From NCBI GenBank assembly GCA_027972325.1, contig JAPMOS010000005.1:1055015-1099988 (forward strand): DNA of 44,974 nucleotides. Direction: 5' to 3'. Below the pieces are notes generated by a model. The model had not been told where the DNA came from. It was given only the letters and a program-made list of their open reading frames with translations, and searched no databases. Source of the stretch: Paratrimastix pyriformis. Its lineage: Eukaryota; Preaxostyla; Paratrimastigidae. Shown here piece by piece: positions 1-10,409 of this stretch. A program made the translations under genes and the position numbers. Each line of letters opens with the position of its first letter. The first letter of the stretch is position 1.

Positions 1-418
1 GCATGGGATGGGGGGCCGGGCACACAAGGCCTGAAAAAATCCCCGTCAATCCGGGCCCAGCACTGGTGGTCGCACACCGCACACAACATCACACACAATG
101 GGGAGGGCCGACGACGCAAGGCAATCGGGGGGGGGGGGGGGACGGACACAAAGCTGAAATCCCCGTCGATCCGGGCCCAGCACTGGTCGCACCGCACGAC
201 CCGGGCGTCCCCGGGGTCGCCCAGAATCTCCAGCGACTCGCGGGCGCCGCCCGCCGGGCCGGCCGAGTTGAAGTCGAGCGGGGCCGGGGTCGCCAGGAAG
301 GACGCGTCGCCGTCGTGGTCCTGGGGGTGAGGAGGATGATTGGATGATTGGATGATGATGATGATGATGATGATTGGATGATGACGATGATGACGATGAC
401 GATGATGATGATGATGAC

Positions 419-450
<32 letters not shown>

Positions 451-513
451 CGATGATTGGATGATGACGATGATTGGATGATGATGATGATTGGATGATG
501 ATGATGCTGATGC

Positions 514-566
<53 letters not shown>

Positions 567-1505
567 GGGTGATGATGATGATTGGGTGATGATGATGATT
601 GGGCGATGATGATGATTGGGCGATGATGATTGGGCGATGATGATGATGATGATGAGGAGGAGGAGGATCATGTCCCCTCCACCATCACCATCACCACCTT
701 GTCATCGCAACCTTGTCATCACCGCCCCATGGGTATGCAGTCCTCCTCCAGGGTCAACATCCCCCCCCCCAGCCCCCAAAACGTCATCACCCCCACGGGG
801 TCATACCGACCTCCTGGTTTGCGCCGCTTCCAAGCGCCAGCTGACACATCCACGGAGGCAGCGAGTTCTCCGCAAGCGCGCGGGCCACCTGGGGGTACTG
901 GACCTGCAGGGAGGTCGACCCGAGGTTCGGTCGACTCTCTTCGGCGGCCTGGAGCAGGCTCGCCAGAGTGGATCGGCGCAGGACAGTCACCTCCACCCCG
1001 GCAGAAGTGACCAGCTCCTAATTCGTTTGGAGAGGGTCAGGGCGTGATTTGTGTTGGTGAAAGAACAGACCTCCTCCGCCACCGGAATCGTTTCCATCAC
1101 AACCATCGCGGGGGTCTTGACAAGGATGGTCTTCACAAGTCCGCGAATCAGCTGGTCGTTCGCACAGCGGTGCCTTCCCTGGAGGCTGGTCGCAATGGCC
1201 CCTGGAATGAGGCGTCTCTGGACGGCATCCCATTGGGGGCAGGAATGAGGAGCAATCTTCGTTGGAGGGGACTGAGAATAAATCAGTGTGATGATTGTTG
1301 CGTTGCTTGGGCACTCGACGCGGAGCGACGGGCCCACAGGATCGAGATCAACCGTATGAGGGGCGAGGACCGTCTGCACCGATTGAAAAACAAATCTGTC
1401 GTCGTTACGGTTATAGGAGATCTGTATTGGTGGCCCAGAGCCGGTGACGGTCAGGGCCGCAGCGAGGAGGAGCAATACAAAAAAACGCCCTCCGCGATGC
1501 AGCAT
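1..1505 (-). CDS. Gene A: secreted protein, paralogue of gene B (3' end outside window)
   Basis: The start ATG at 1505-1503 opens a signal peptide (MLHRGGRFFVLLLLAAALTV). Exons inferred from phase and alignment to gene B: 1505-1071, 1017-811 and 320-148; the gene then runs off the window. The introns start GTCTGT, GTCGGT and GTCCGT. Intron 1 is only 53 nt and sits at exactly the same codon as intron 1 of gene B (VAEE|ELV versus ALER|DLY). Exon 3 ends with the CDQCWARIDGDFSF motif, matching CRDCWARLTDVEFTF in gene B, at the same phase-2 boundary. Intron 2 (810-321) is filled by (GAT)n. Intron 3 holds a tandem copy of the exon-3 end at about 33-68. The family is not recognised; a paired CxxC suggests metal binding or a disulphide. 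It is probably secreted. It is transcribed divergently from the LRR gene, with 142 bp between start codons. Confidence 0.75.
341..655. repeat. (GAT)n array in intron 2 of gene A
   Basis: Long imperfect GAT/ATG trinucleotide array, broken by GATTGGAT and GACGAT variants. It lies wholly inside the inferred intron 811-320. Confidence 0.9.
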
Positions 1506-1647
1506 AGTCGGTTCGACCCCGTCTTGCTGACCCCGTTGGCCGGAAAATGGTCTCCACAGTTGATGTTGTTATATTGACGCGATTCGTTGTTGATAGTCTA
1601 AAAAGTCGAGAACTCTCCCTTTGGACGATGCCCCAACGCTGGCTTGC

Positions 1648-3969
1648 ATGCCGGTCGAAATCCTGTTGATGATTGTGGAGTCCTCCGACTACCCGCTGCT
1701 CGCCTACCTGCAGTTCTTGGGTCTTTGTCATACCACCCGTGTGGCCATTCGTGGGTCTCCTCGCCAGCTCGCCTTCGACGATTCCACCTTTGGGCAATGC
1801 GATGAAGCTGTCGAAGCCAACGTCGTCACACCCGACGCCCTGGCAGCCATTGTTGGCCCTTGCGTCCACCTGGTGAAGCTTTCCTTTCCCACGCACACGC
1901 CCACTTTTTCCATGAAGCGCCGCCGTGGCAAAGACGCCTCACCGACCCCGGTCTTCTCCTGGGTGGACGAGGCCTTCGCGGGCCACAGCCAACTGGCTGC
2001 CCTCGAGCTCCTCGTTGATGAGTCGCTTTTTTCGGCCCTCTCACGCATCTTGAGCCATCTGACCGGCCTCAAGGATCTCAACCTGACCCTGAACACCGGC
2101 CGCTCCCTCGGTCAGCCCAACCCGGCGGTGTTGTTGGCTGCCGCACCGCCAGGCCTCCGTGCCCTGCGCCTGCGGGTTCTTCGGCGGACCTCTGAAGGGG
2201 AGTCCATCATCAGCAACCTCACCCGGATCGATTTTTCGAAGGTCTTCGACACCTTTGCCTGCCTGGAGCGGCTCGAATTGACCTCGTGCCCGCCGGCAGC
2301 CAGTCTGCGGCCCCTCGCCGGTCAACTGACCGGCCTCACTTTGGTCGGTGGGGATGTCGACGAGTTGACCAAGGTTGGTTTCTGCCGGCTGGCCGATCTG
2401 AACCTCACCATGGTCAACCCCGACCCCGACGACATCGCAAAACTGTTGGCCGCGAACCAGTCCACCCTGCAGTCCCTCGCCTTGGATATAGAATTGTGGG
2501 ACGAGGTCCCCTTCACGCGTCTGATAGCCTCTTTGGATGGGCTGCCCCGGTTGACCAGCTTCGAGTACCACAAGTTGTACGGGGCCCGACCTGAAGAATT
2601 CGCAGCCCTGTCGCCCGGACTCGTCGACCGTCTGGAGCGGCTCGTCCTCAACATCGACATCGCCCCGCCCGTCACCATCGCCAGCACCCGGCTCCGTGTC
2701 CTGCGCCTCTCGTCCTCGTTGTTGCGGGAATCCTCTGCCGACGATGATTCCTCCCTGTCCGATGAGAGTTCCGGTGGCTATTCCCCCCGCAGTGATGACA
2801 TGTCTTCCTACGATTCGCTCCGGTCCGACGACGGACCCGGGGATGCCATCCCCCCCAAAAAACCTGTCCGGACCCCGGACGATGCTGCCGCCAGAACCCA
2901 CCCCCACGGCGGTGCCATGCCTCACGCCGGACCCGCCTTGATCCTGGACTGTCCCGCCCTGGTGGAGCTTGCCCTGCCCCGGGAGACCTCCGGTCCCGGG
3001 AGGCTCGTCTTGCGGTGCCCCCAGCTGTGCTCCCTCGAGGGCCTGACGGACGGGGTGGACCTGAGCCGCTCGGCTGCCATGCCCGCCCTCACGCGGGCCC
3101 TCCAGGCCTCCCCACAGGCGATGCAGCCCATTTGGTTGGGGCAATTGCTGGCCGGGCGGCCCTGCCCCAGGCTCCGCGAGCTCGTGATCTGCCACAACAT
3201 CAACACGAGGGCACCCCCGCCCCCCATGCTCCAGCAGATTCTGGGCATGGGCTCCCTGACCCGGCTCGAGATGGGCCTGCAATCGCTCGTCGGGTTCCCC
3301 GGGCAGCTCCCCGGGCAGCTCCGGCATCTGGTGGCCACCCTCAGTGGCCGCAAGTCGCCGAATGGGCTGCGGGTGGATGCGGCCTGCCTCAGGACGCTCA
3401 TCCTGCGTGGGGGCCCCGATCTGGCTGACCTAGTCATCGGCTGCTGCCCGGCCCTGGTGTCCCTCCGCCTCGAGATGCCCCGTCTGCGCTCCGTCAGCCT
3501 CGCTCCTGGGGCCGGCCCCTCCCTGCGCAGCCTGGTCATTGCCGCAGGATTGAATCAGTTTGGGGACACGTGCGGTAACCTCCCGCTGGACCCGACCCGG
3601 TTGGTCGCCCTCCTGGAGCACCCCGCGGCGGCTCACCTGCGCCGCGTCGTCTTGCCCGAGATGCACAAGGTGGTTCCTGCGGCCACGCCGTTTTTCTGGC
3701 CCCGGCTGGCCGAGGCCCTGCGTCGGCTTCCCTGTCTGACCGACCTTGAGCTGGTGCGATTGCCGCCCAGCCCGAACCCGCTCCCACTGACGTGCCCCCG
3801 CCTCAGACGGCTGGCCATCCGGCAACGAGCCCGGTTCCCGGCCCCAAAGAAGGCCATCGCATTGGTGCTCGATTGCCCCATGCTGGAAGAGCTCCGGGTT
3901 CCATGTCGAGAGTTCCGGGCGACCTGCAGCCCGGGTACACAGCCCCGCGTCATCGACAACAGCGAGTGA
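1648..3969 (+). CDS. F-box-like / leucine-rich-repeat protein
   Basis: A single uninterrupted frame of 773 codons. The first in-frame ATG is at 1648 (MPVEILLMIVESSDYPLLAY), and TGA is at 3967-3969. Residues 1-45 look like a divergent F-box (PVEILL start, hydrophobic helices, basic end). The rest is a long run of leucine-rich segments with recurrent L-x-x-L-x-L and CPxL patterns, typical of F-box/LRR proteins that select substrates for SCF ubiquitin ligases. An acidic, serine-rich low-complexity insert (SSADDDSSLSDESSGGYSPR region) lies around residues 365-405. No introns are needed, unlike nearly every other gene here. A 428-codon antisense frame over it is a GC-rich shadow. The fold is well supported; the F-box assignment is moderate and the substrate is unknown. 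Confidence 0.8.
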   Translation: MPVEILLMIVESSDYPLLAYLQFLGLCHTTRVAIRGSPRQLAFDDSTFGQCDEAVEANVVTPDALAAIVGPCVHLVKLSFPTHTPTFSMKRRRGKDASPTPVFSWVDEAFAGHSQLAALELLVDESLFSALSRILSHLTGLKDLNLTLNTGRSLGQPNPAVLLAAAPPGLRALRLRVLRRTSEGESIISNLTRIDFSKVFDTFACLERLELTSCPPAASLRPLAGQLTGLTLVGGDVDELTKVGFCRLADLNLTMVNPDPDDIAKLLAANQSTLQSLALDIELWDEVPFTRLIASLDGLPRLTSFEYHKLYGARPEEFAALSPGLVDRLERLVLNIDIAPPVTIASTRLRVLRLSSSLLRESSADDDSSLSDESSGGYSPRSDDMSSYDSLRSDDGPGDAIPPKKPVRTPDDAAARTHPHGGAMPHAGPALILDCPALVELALPRETSGPGRLVLRCPQLCSLEGLTDGVDLSRSAAMPALTRALQASPQAMQPIWLGQLLAGRPCPRLRELVICHNINTRAPPPPMLQQILGMGSLTRLEMGLQSLVGFPGQLPGQLRHLVATLSGRKSPNGLRVDAACLRTLILRGGPDLADLVIGCCPALVSLRLEMPRLRSVSLAPGAGPSLRSLVIAAGLNQFGDTCGNLPLDPTRLVALLEHPAAAHLRRVVLPEMHKVVPAATPFFWPRLAEALRRLPCLTDLELVRLPPSPNPLPLTCPRLRRLAIRQRARFPAPKKAIALVLDCPMLEELRVPCREFRATCSPGTQPRVIDNSE

Positions 3970-4416
3970 AGGCTGCCGACTCGCTGCCAGCCTTCCAACC
4001 CCCTCGCTTCACCATCTTCCCTCCTCCCTGTTCATCTTCGCCTCCTCCAACTTGCCCGTCACGCTTCCTCGAGGTGGTGGGGAACGAAAGGTTCGTCTCT
4101 CTTTCCACCGAGGGTGGTGCGCAACATGCTGTGTCTTTGCGAGGCTCATACGAAGAGAAACGTTACTTTCTCGGCGCAAGAGAACAAGCTTGCAGATGTA
4201 CCAACCTCCGCCTGGGATTTTTCTTGGCCATCGTTGCGGCATTTCACCCGCGCAAATTCGGTGCGATGAAAAATTCCCACATTCACTCGACGACATCCAC
4301 TCGACGCAAATTCCCACAATTTGTTCGCAGAGAAACGTTCAATTCGAAGGCTATTCTGTCAGCAATTCAAACCAGCTCAATCCCCCATTTTATATTCTCA
4401 ACAGCCGGATTTGAGG
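3970..4416. other. Intergenic stretch and 5' region of gene B with a diverged dispersed-repeat copy
   Basis: No gene is seen. At about 4111-4180 the sequence (ACATGCTGTGTCTTTGCGAG, then GAGAAACGTTACT) resembles the tail motif found near 16783, 38738 and 42765, so this may be an old truncated copy. The remainder would contain the gene B promoter and 5' UTR. No clear TATA box is visible. Confidence 0.4.
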
Positions 4417-6651
4417 ATGAGAGCACTTGTGCTGCTCCTCGCTCTCGCGGCATACCTGGTTTCTGGCCGTTCAAATCCACCAATACAAATAGTTTTTAGC
4501 CCGGACGACGATCAATTTATTTTTCAGACTGTCCACACCACCTTGGCCCCTCATACAGTGGATTTCGATGCCGCGGGGGCTTCGCTGCGTATTGAGGCCC
4601 CGTCCAATAAAGGAACCATCAAATTGTGGTGCGACTCGAGTCCCGTCGAGCACGACGACGCCGAGCTCTGCCCCAGATCATTACGTCTCATCGGCCCCGG
4701 GGTGTCCTTGCTGGCCAGCCAAGGACGTTTGATCTGTGGCGACGGGGAACCTGTGCGGTCGTTTGTTACTCGGGTGGTGGATTCCACCCCTGGGTTCTTG
4801 GTACTCGAGGTGATTCCGGCCCTGGAGCGTGTCTGTGTCTCCACCGCCCTGGTTTTCACCACCACAATAAACCCGGCCGCCGGGTTTCTTCTTCTCATTC
4901 AGGATCTCTACGTGCCAAGCGGATTCGAGATGGACATTGTCCGATCCGCTACCATCGCCCAGATGGTTCGGGATTGGCAGGCGGCCGCTTCCAACACCCC
5001 CACCAACACCACCACCACCACCACCGCCGCCAACCCCGCCCCTCACTCCGCCACCACCGCATCCTCCTCCCCAGCCCCGCCACCCCTCGGCGCCCGCTTC
5101 TCCCTCGCCGCCCGCGCGCTGGCCGAGGCGAGCCAGGCGCTGGTCCAGTGGGCACACAACGCCACCCTTCCGCCCTCCATTCGCCTCATGCGGCTGCCCA
5201 CCACCACCCGAGTCTCCACACCTCTGGCCAACCCCATCAGCATCCGCTCGCCCGCCCGCCCGCCGCACCACACCACCACCACCGCCACCGCCGCCACCAC
5301 CACCACCACCGCCGCCGCCACCACCGCCGCCGGCCATCCCGCGCGGACCAGCGGCGCCTCGCATCAGGACCCGGGCCTCTTCAGTAGCACGTGGCTTCTC
5401 GATGAGCGCAGCGCCAACTACGACCGGACCACGGGCCGGGCGGCCTCCCCCAAGAATTTTGTGGGCGAGGGGGCGGACGACACCAGGTGGGTCGTCTGCA
5501 GGGACTGCTGGGCCCGGCTGACGGATGTCGAGTTCACCTTTCGGTCGGTGGGGCCGGCAGGGCCACCTCTCGCGCGCTCTCTTTCTCTCTCACACAGATT
5601 CATATCAAACGCCCTCCACAGGGGATTCCTTCGCCCACGGGTGCAGTGACATTCGTGCTGTCTCGACTGCCTCTCTGGTTTTTGTTTTCCCGTTACTGCT
5701 TTCCCTCTTTCCTCCACACACACAGATTCCCGGAAAAGGGACACGGAGAAAGACCGAAATCACCCATGAAGAAAAAACCTCTCAATTTTTCAATTTCAAA
5801 AATCTGAAACTCGGCGCCTGTGTCGATCACCCCTCCCCCTCCCCCTCCCCCTCCCCCCCCGTGTGTCATGCTGAATGTTGATCTTCCCTCGCACCTCCCC
5901 ACCCACCCTCCGCCAGGTTCGCAACGGCCCAGGGGCTGCCCTCTTTCGGGGTGATGACCCTCTCGGGCCAGCTTGCAGTCTGTCAGCATCAACACCCACC
6001 CCACCACCACCCCCACCACTCCACCCCACCCCCACCACCCACCCCCACAAATGAGGGAGGAGTGTGCGTGCCGCGGACTATTTGGCTGCTTCGATACGGC
6101 CGATGGTGACTTTCTTCATCATCAAATGCGCTCAAGTGGGTTTTGTTATGGGACAAGGTGCCCCCCTCCCCTCCCCCCACACCCACACACATGTTCCACC
6201 CCCCTCCCCTCCCTCCCTCCCTCCCTCCAAAACAATATCCCGTCATCATTTTTCACTCCGCCCCTCGTGTGATCGATATCGATCGCGGGGTAGATGTCCC
6301 TCTCCCTGGAGGCCTCAGTCCAGGCCCAAACAAACCTGCTGCCCAGCCGCCAGTCCCTGGTGCGGCTACCGCTGCTGGGCGCCCCGCCCCACTTCACCGT
6401 CTTCGATGAGACGGTCGAGCTGGCCCCGTACCTCGACTTCGGGCTGGGCCTGGCCATCAAGACATCCGTCTGTCATGCCCCTCCCCTTGATGATGGTGAT
6501 GATTGGATGATGATGATTGGATGATGATGATTGGGTGATGGTGATGATTGGGTGATGATGGGATGATTTGGGTGATGGTGATGATGATTGGATGATGATG
6601 AAGATGAGAGGCATGCTGTGTATTTGATGATGATGATGATGATGATGATGC

Positions 6652-6700
<49 letters not shown>

Positions 6701-6736
6701 CCTGGATGATGATGATGATGATTGGATGATGATGAT

Positions 6737-6807
<71 letters not shown>

Positions 6808-9800
6808 GATGAGAGGCATGCTGCGTATTTGATGATGCACGCTCACATCCATCTTTGTGTCCCCACCACTTTCCTCTCTCCTCGGCGGGGCAGTCTCCCC
6901 TCCGCTTCGCCACCTCCCTCCGTGCCGCCGGCCCGGTGACCCTGGGCCTCTCATACACCCGCGATACGGGCTTTGTGCCACACACCTGGGCCCAGCTTTC
7001 CATCACGGCCGCCCGGCCGGCCTTCTCCCAGCGGGCCGAGGCCAGCCTGCAGTGGCTGCTGTATATGCGAAGCGGTGTTGAGATTGGCACCACCAGCCGG
7101 ACGATTGTCAAGACCTGGTCCGAGGTGCGCGTCCGGGCGGACGGTCTGTGGGCGTGTTGGCCCGTTCTGCCACCCCCCCACCCCCCACGCACACGCACCG
7201 CATGCCGCCAGGTTGGTCTCTTCGACACGCCGCAACCCCTTCTGTACTCCCACCACCACCACGCCATCTCTTCGAACCTCTCTGCCTGTTATTTTCAGGG
7301 CCCCCGTTCTTTCTGACCCTTTGTGAGCCACATACAGACACATACAGACGCATACTGACACATACAGACGCATACTGACACATACAGACGCATACTGACA
7401 CATGCAGACACATACTGACACATACTGACACATACTGACACATACTGACGCATACTGACACATGCAGATACATACTGACACATACTGACACATACTGACA
7501 CATACTGACACATACAGGCACATGCAGACACATACTGACACATACTGACACATACTGACACATACTGACACATACTGACACATACTGACACATACTGACA
7601 CATACAGACACATACAGACACATACAGACACATACAGACAGACACATGCAGGCACATGCAGGCACATGCAGACACATACTGACACATACAGTCCCTACCA
7701 TAAATACTTGGACAAAAGATGGGCGCACTCCCCCCCCACGGATCCAGAATCGGGGCATGCCAACCCTGTTGGCTGGTCGACAACACACCCCCATTCTGTC
7801 GTCTGGTCAGTATCGGGTCGGGCATCCATTTGGCTCGAGCACAGCCTGACATCAGTCGGACATTGAAAAAAAGGCCTGAAAAAAATCGGCCGCTATCAGC
7901 TTCCCCCACTCGAACCATGTCCACTTCCCCAGGGTGGCCTCAGATCGGGGGTTGTGGGTGACCACCCGACCCGTGATGGTCTTTCGCACACCCTCGATGG
8001 GGTTGAGGTCCGGTGGCTGGGGTGGCTGGATGACCCTGGTGATGTTTTTGTCATTGGGCACTTTGAGGCACACTTTTGCATTGTGCTTTGTGTGGTGCTT
8101 CTGCTGGTGATCCGCATGGCGGGGACCCAAGGGGCGGGCAGAAGGGGCCAGGACCTCTTTCAGGACCCGCAGGTCCATGGTGGCCTCCGGGTCCTCAGCG
8201 AACAGGAAGAGCTGAGTCTTTCCCCTGAAAGAGATCCCCACCCAGGCATGCACCTTGAGCGGATGTGTGCATATCTCGTGCTGTCCTGTCTCGGGCAGCC
8301 ACGCCACAAACTCGGCGCTTGCGGGGGCCAGTCACGTGTGTGGTCTTGTCGTGAACCACCACCTTGCCCCGGTCGGAGTCCTTTTCTGGGTGTGTGGATT
8401 CGAGTCAATTTCGCCGGTGGACCTCCGTGGGAGGGCGTGTTTTGGTTTGTCACATCAACCGGAGGCCAGCCCCATGGAGAAGACGGCTCACAGTCATGGA
8501 TCTGGTGGCCCACCGTCTTTGCTTGCGAACCCAATTCACCAATTGCGGGAGGTTCTCCGTCTTGGCGCATTGTTCGCGGCGGATGGTGGACTCGTGGAAT
8601 GAATTCTTGTCTGTCCTAGGGGAGCTCCGACAGCAGGCGCAGGATGGGGATGCCTCCAAGTGAGAGTGGGGTGTGGGGTGGGTGTGCTGCCGGCAATCCG
8701 GCTGACTGTCTTTCCCTGTCGCAGAAGGGCTCGGGTTTGTCGACCGATTTCCGTGAGTCACTTTCACCCATCCCATGTCATTCCTATAAACCCTGGGCCC
8801 GCCCAACAAATTATGGGACACAAAATGGGGTGGTCTTCTCCAACCAGTGATGGAAGAAGGTCGAACCGGGGAGGCCCGGATCACACCCCGGTGGGCCGTC
8901 TGTCTGTCCAAGTATTTATGAGAGGGACTGTACTGACACATACAGACACATACGACTGCAGACACATACAGACACATACTGACACATACAAACACATACA
9001 AACACATACAGACCCATACAGACCCACCTACCGCCCCCCACCACACGCACGCACGGCAGCGACCGGGGCCTACCAAAACATCGGCGCCAAGTGCCCCCCG
9101 AGCCACCTGCTTGCCGGGATGCACGCGAGCCTCGAGGCCGAGTCGATGTATCACCTGGTGCACATCACTGAGCAGGTTGGATGGCCGCCCCGGCCCCCCC
9201 CAGCCCCACCCCTCCACCAAATCTGTGGTGGTGATGCCTGGTGTCGAGAGAATATGTGCCCCCACACACACACACACACACCACGGGTGCAGTGACATTC
9301 GTGCTGTCTCTTCTACCTCTCTGGTTTTTGTTTTATTTTCCCGTTACTTCGTTCCTTCTTTACACGACACACACACACACACCAGTACCATGGAATCCGG
9401 CCCCATGATGGTTGCGGGGGTGATGCTGCTGCGACTGTGTTGTTGTTTTGGTGGTGCTGGGTGCTGGGTGCTGGTGCTGGTGCGTCATCGGGTGGGCTGT
9501 TTGTTCTTGGTTTTGTCGGTCGCAGGACCAGCACACGGAACCCGTCCAACTTGCCAGCTGGGAGCTCCTGGCGCCCACATGCCTCCCGCCCGATTCGGCA
9601 GCTCACCAAAACACGGCCCCGACAACAGCGGCCCGTGAAGCCCCGACCCCGACAAGCCATCACCACCCAGCCGGTCCGCTCGGCACTTTTTTTGCGCACA
9701 ATTGTTTTCAGCGGATGTTATGCAGCGTTGAGCATATTGATTGGGGCTGTAGATCACTTGGTAGATCGTCCGCATGGCATGCGGGAGGCAAGGGGATCGA

Positions 9801-10352
9801 AACCCCTCAGCTCCATCTGATTTTCTTTTTCTGTCCAGCCGAAGAGCCGGCCCTGCTCGCGGCGGGGCGCCGCTACGGCCTGGGGGGCTATACGCTCGCT
9901 AAGGACCAGCCCTTCTGTGGTCCGTCATTGCCCTCTCGTGTGAAGAAACTCAGCTCCCCTTCTGATGGACCCACACACAGGTCCCACGATCGAAACGCGC
10001 TTCATCTGCGGTTACTCGACCGTCCTGCCGGTGATGGTCTTCGAGCGGACGGTCGCGAGGGAGGAGGCGGGCAACGTGACGGTGGCCCTGGGGTGGGCCC
10101 TTCGTCCGGACATCAAGAACGGGATCCTGGCCGCCTCGATCAATGGCGGTCTGCGATATTTTTTTTTTTTTGGACGTCCCATAATTTTTCCTGCCGCTCG
10201 CTGACCTCAAAGGGACGCCCCGAAGCCGACAAATTCATACAGACCTTGCTTGGCCAGAAGCGCGATCACACAGGCGCTGGGCCCTGTTGCGAGTAGCTCG
10301 AAAGGGCCGCTTGCGGCAGGTGATTACCCTTCGGGGTAACGCTCAAGCATAA
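4417..10352 (+). CDS. Gene B: 720-aa secreted protein of an unrecognised family, 10 exons
   Basis: Inferred exons: 4417-4830, 4903-5543, 5917-5977, 6294-6467, 6894-7143, 9060-9175, 9526-9673, 9839-9919, 9981-10148, 10243-10352. All phases agree and total 721 codons including TAA. Donors are GTCTGT, GTCGGT, GTCTGT, GTCTGT, GTCTGT, GTTGGA, GTCCGC, GTCCGT, GTCTGC. Residues 1-17 (MRALVLLLALAAYLVSG) are a signal peptide. Residues 20-145 match gene A. Thr/Pro/Ala-rich linkers follow, then a CxxC motif (CRDCWAR, residues 337-343) and beta-rich sequence to the end. No transmembrane anchor is seen. The layout (CxxC, then alternating beta strands) is loosely like some fungal secreted DUF proteins, but this is a weak impression. 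Intron 5 (1.9 kb) carries a minisatellite and a Tc1 copy; intron 7 carries a tRNA gene. The last exon is the least certain. Confidence 0.75.
5634..5725 (+). repeat. Dispersed 90-bp repeat, copy 1 (gene B intron 2)
   Basis: CCACGGGTGCAGTGACATTC followed by GTGCTGTCTC and a T-rich CTCTGGTTTTTGTTTTCCCG stretch. It is nearly identical to 9281-9372 in intron 6 of the same gene. It ends near a (CA)n run in both places. Origin unknown: a SINE-like fragment or an intragenic copy. Confidence 0.8.
6489..6836. repeat. (GAT)n array in gene B intron 4 with two embedded tail motifs
   Basis: Long (GAT)n array inside intron 6468-6893. The AGGCATGCTGTGTATTTG motif appears at about 6610-6627, and an AGGCATGCTGCGTATTTG variant at about 6814-6831. 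Read on the minus strand, both are followed by CTCATCTTCATCATC. They are likely remnants of element 3' ends. Confidence 0.85.
7323..7688. repeat. 10-bp minisatellite (CACATACTGA/CACATACAGA)n, left part
   Basis: About 36 tandem copies of a 10-bp unit in gene B intron 5. The array is interrupted at 7689 by a Tc1-type element and resumes at 8931-9026, so it existed before that insertion. Confidence 0.95.
7689..8930 (-). mobile_element. Degenerate Tc1/mariner DNA transposon with intact terminal inverted repeats
   Basis: The ends are inverted repeats starting CAGTCCCT and sharing CATAAATACTTGGACA (24 of 26 outer positions match). Both ends are flanked by TA (7687-7688 and 8931-8932), the Tc1/mariner target duplication. 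The element is 1242 bp and sits inside the 10-bp minisatellite in gene B intron 5. It encodes a broken transposase on the minus strand. It looks non-autonomous, but the well-preserved ends could still be recognised by a transposase supplied elsewhere. Confidence 0.9.
7852..8610 (-). pseudogene. Tc1-type transposase remnant
   Basis: The upstream frame (about 8610-8450) has a helix-turn-helix-like stretch ending TVSRLLHGAGL. A second frame (8307-7852) has HAWVGISFRGKTQLFLF, matching the core of Tc1 transposases, and PPDLNPIEGV, matching the C-terminal signature PDLNPIE that carries the last catalytic glutamate. Where the second catalytic aspartate is expected (family QxDNAPxH) this copy reads QQKHHTKH, and the first aspartate is not visible. 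At least one frameshift separates the halves. It is inactive. Confidence 0.85.
8931..9026. repeat. 10-bp minisatellite, right part
   Basis: Continuation of the CACATACAGA array on the far side of the Tc1 insertion, decaying into CACATACAAA and CCATACAGAC variants before the acceptor of gene B exon 6. Confidence 0.9.
9281..9372 (+). repeat. Dispersed 90-bp repeat, copy 2 (gene B intron 6)
   Basis: Matches 5634-5725 (CCACGGGTGCAGTGACATTC, then the same T-rich stretch) with small insertions, again bordered by (CA)n. Confidence 0.8.
9743..9815 (+). tRNA. tRNA-Ala with GGC anticodon, inside gene B intron 7
   Basis: A 73-nt cloverleaf. The acceptor stem GGGGCTG pairs with CAGCTCC (one G-U), with discriminator A. 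The D arm is GATC-ACTTGGTA-GATC. The anticodon arm is TCCGC-ATGGCAT-GCGGG, with anticodon GGC at loop positions 3-5. The variable loop is AGGCA. The T arm is AGGGG-ATCGAAA-CCCCT, like plant tRNA-Ala T arms. A-box TAGATCACTTGG and B-box GGATCGAAACC are present, and TTTTCTTTTT follows as a Pol III terminator. It lies in a 165-nt intron (9674-9838), same strand as gene B. Most eukaryotic alanine tRNAs carry AGC (inosine) rather than GGC, so this is either a variant gene or a decaying copy. Confidence 0.88.
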
Positions 10353-10409
10353 TGTTTGGTTGTGGTGTTGGTAGCGTTCGCGCTCCTCACCCGTTCAATC
10401 CCCGGCTCC

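Noticed and set aside
2041-3327. 428-codon minus-strand frame antisense to the first LRR gene
   Set aside because: It has no domain pattern and is explained by GC-rich third positions on the true strand.
8160-8619. Host gene in the region between 8.1 and 8.6 kb
   Set aside because: Both strands have open stretches, but all recognisable sequence belongs to the Tc1 transposase remnant, and the inverted repeats enclose it.
7323-9026. CRISPR-like repeat array
   Set aside because: The 10-bp units are directly tandem with no spacers; it is a minisatellite split by a transposon.
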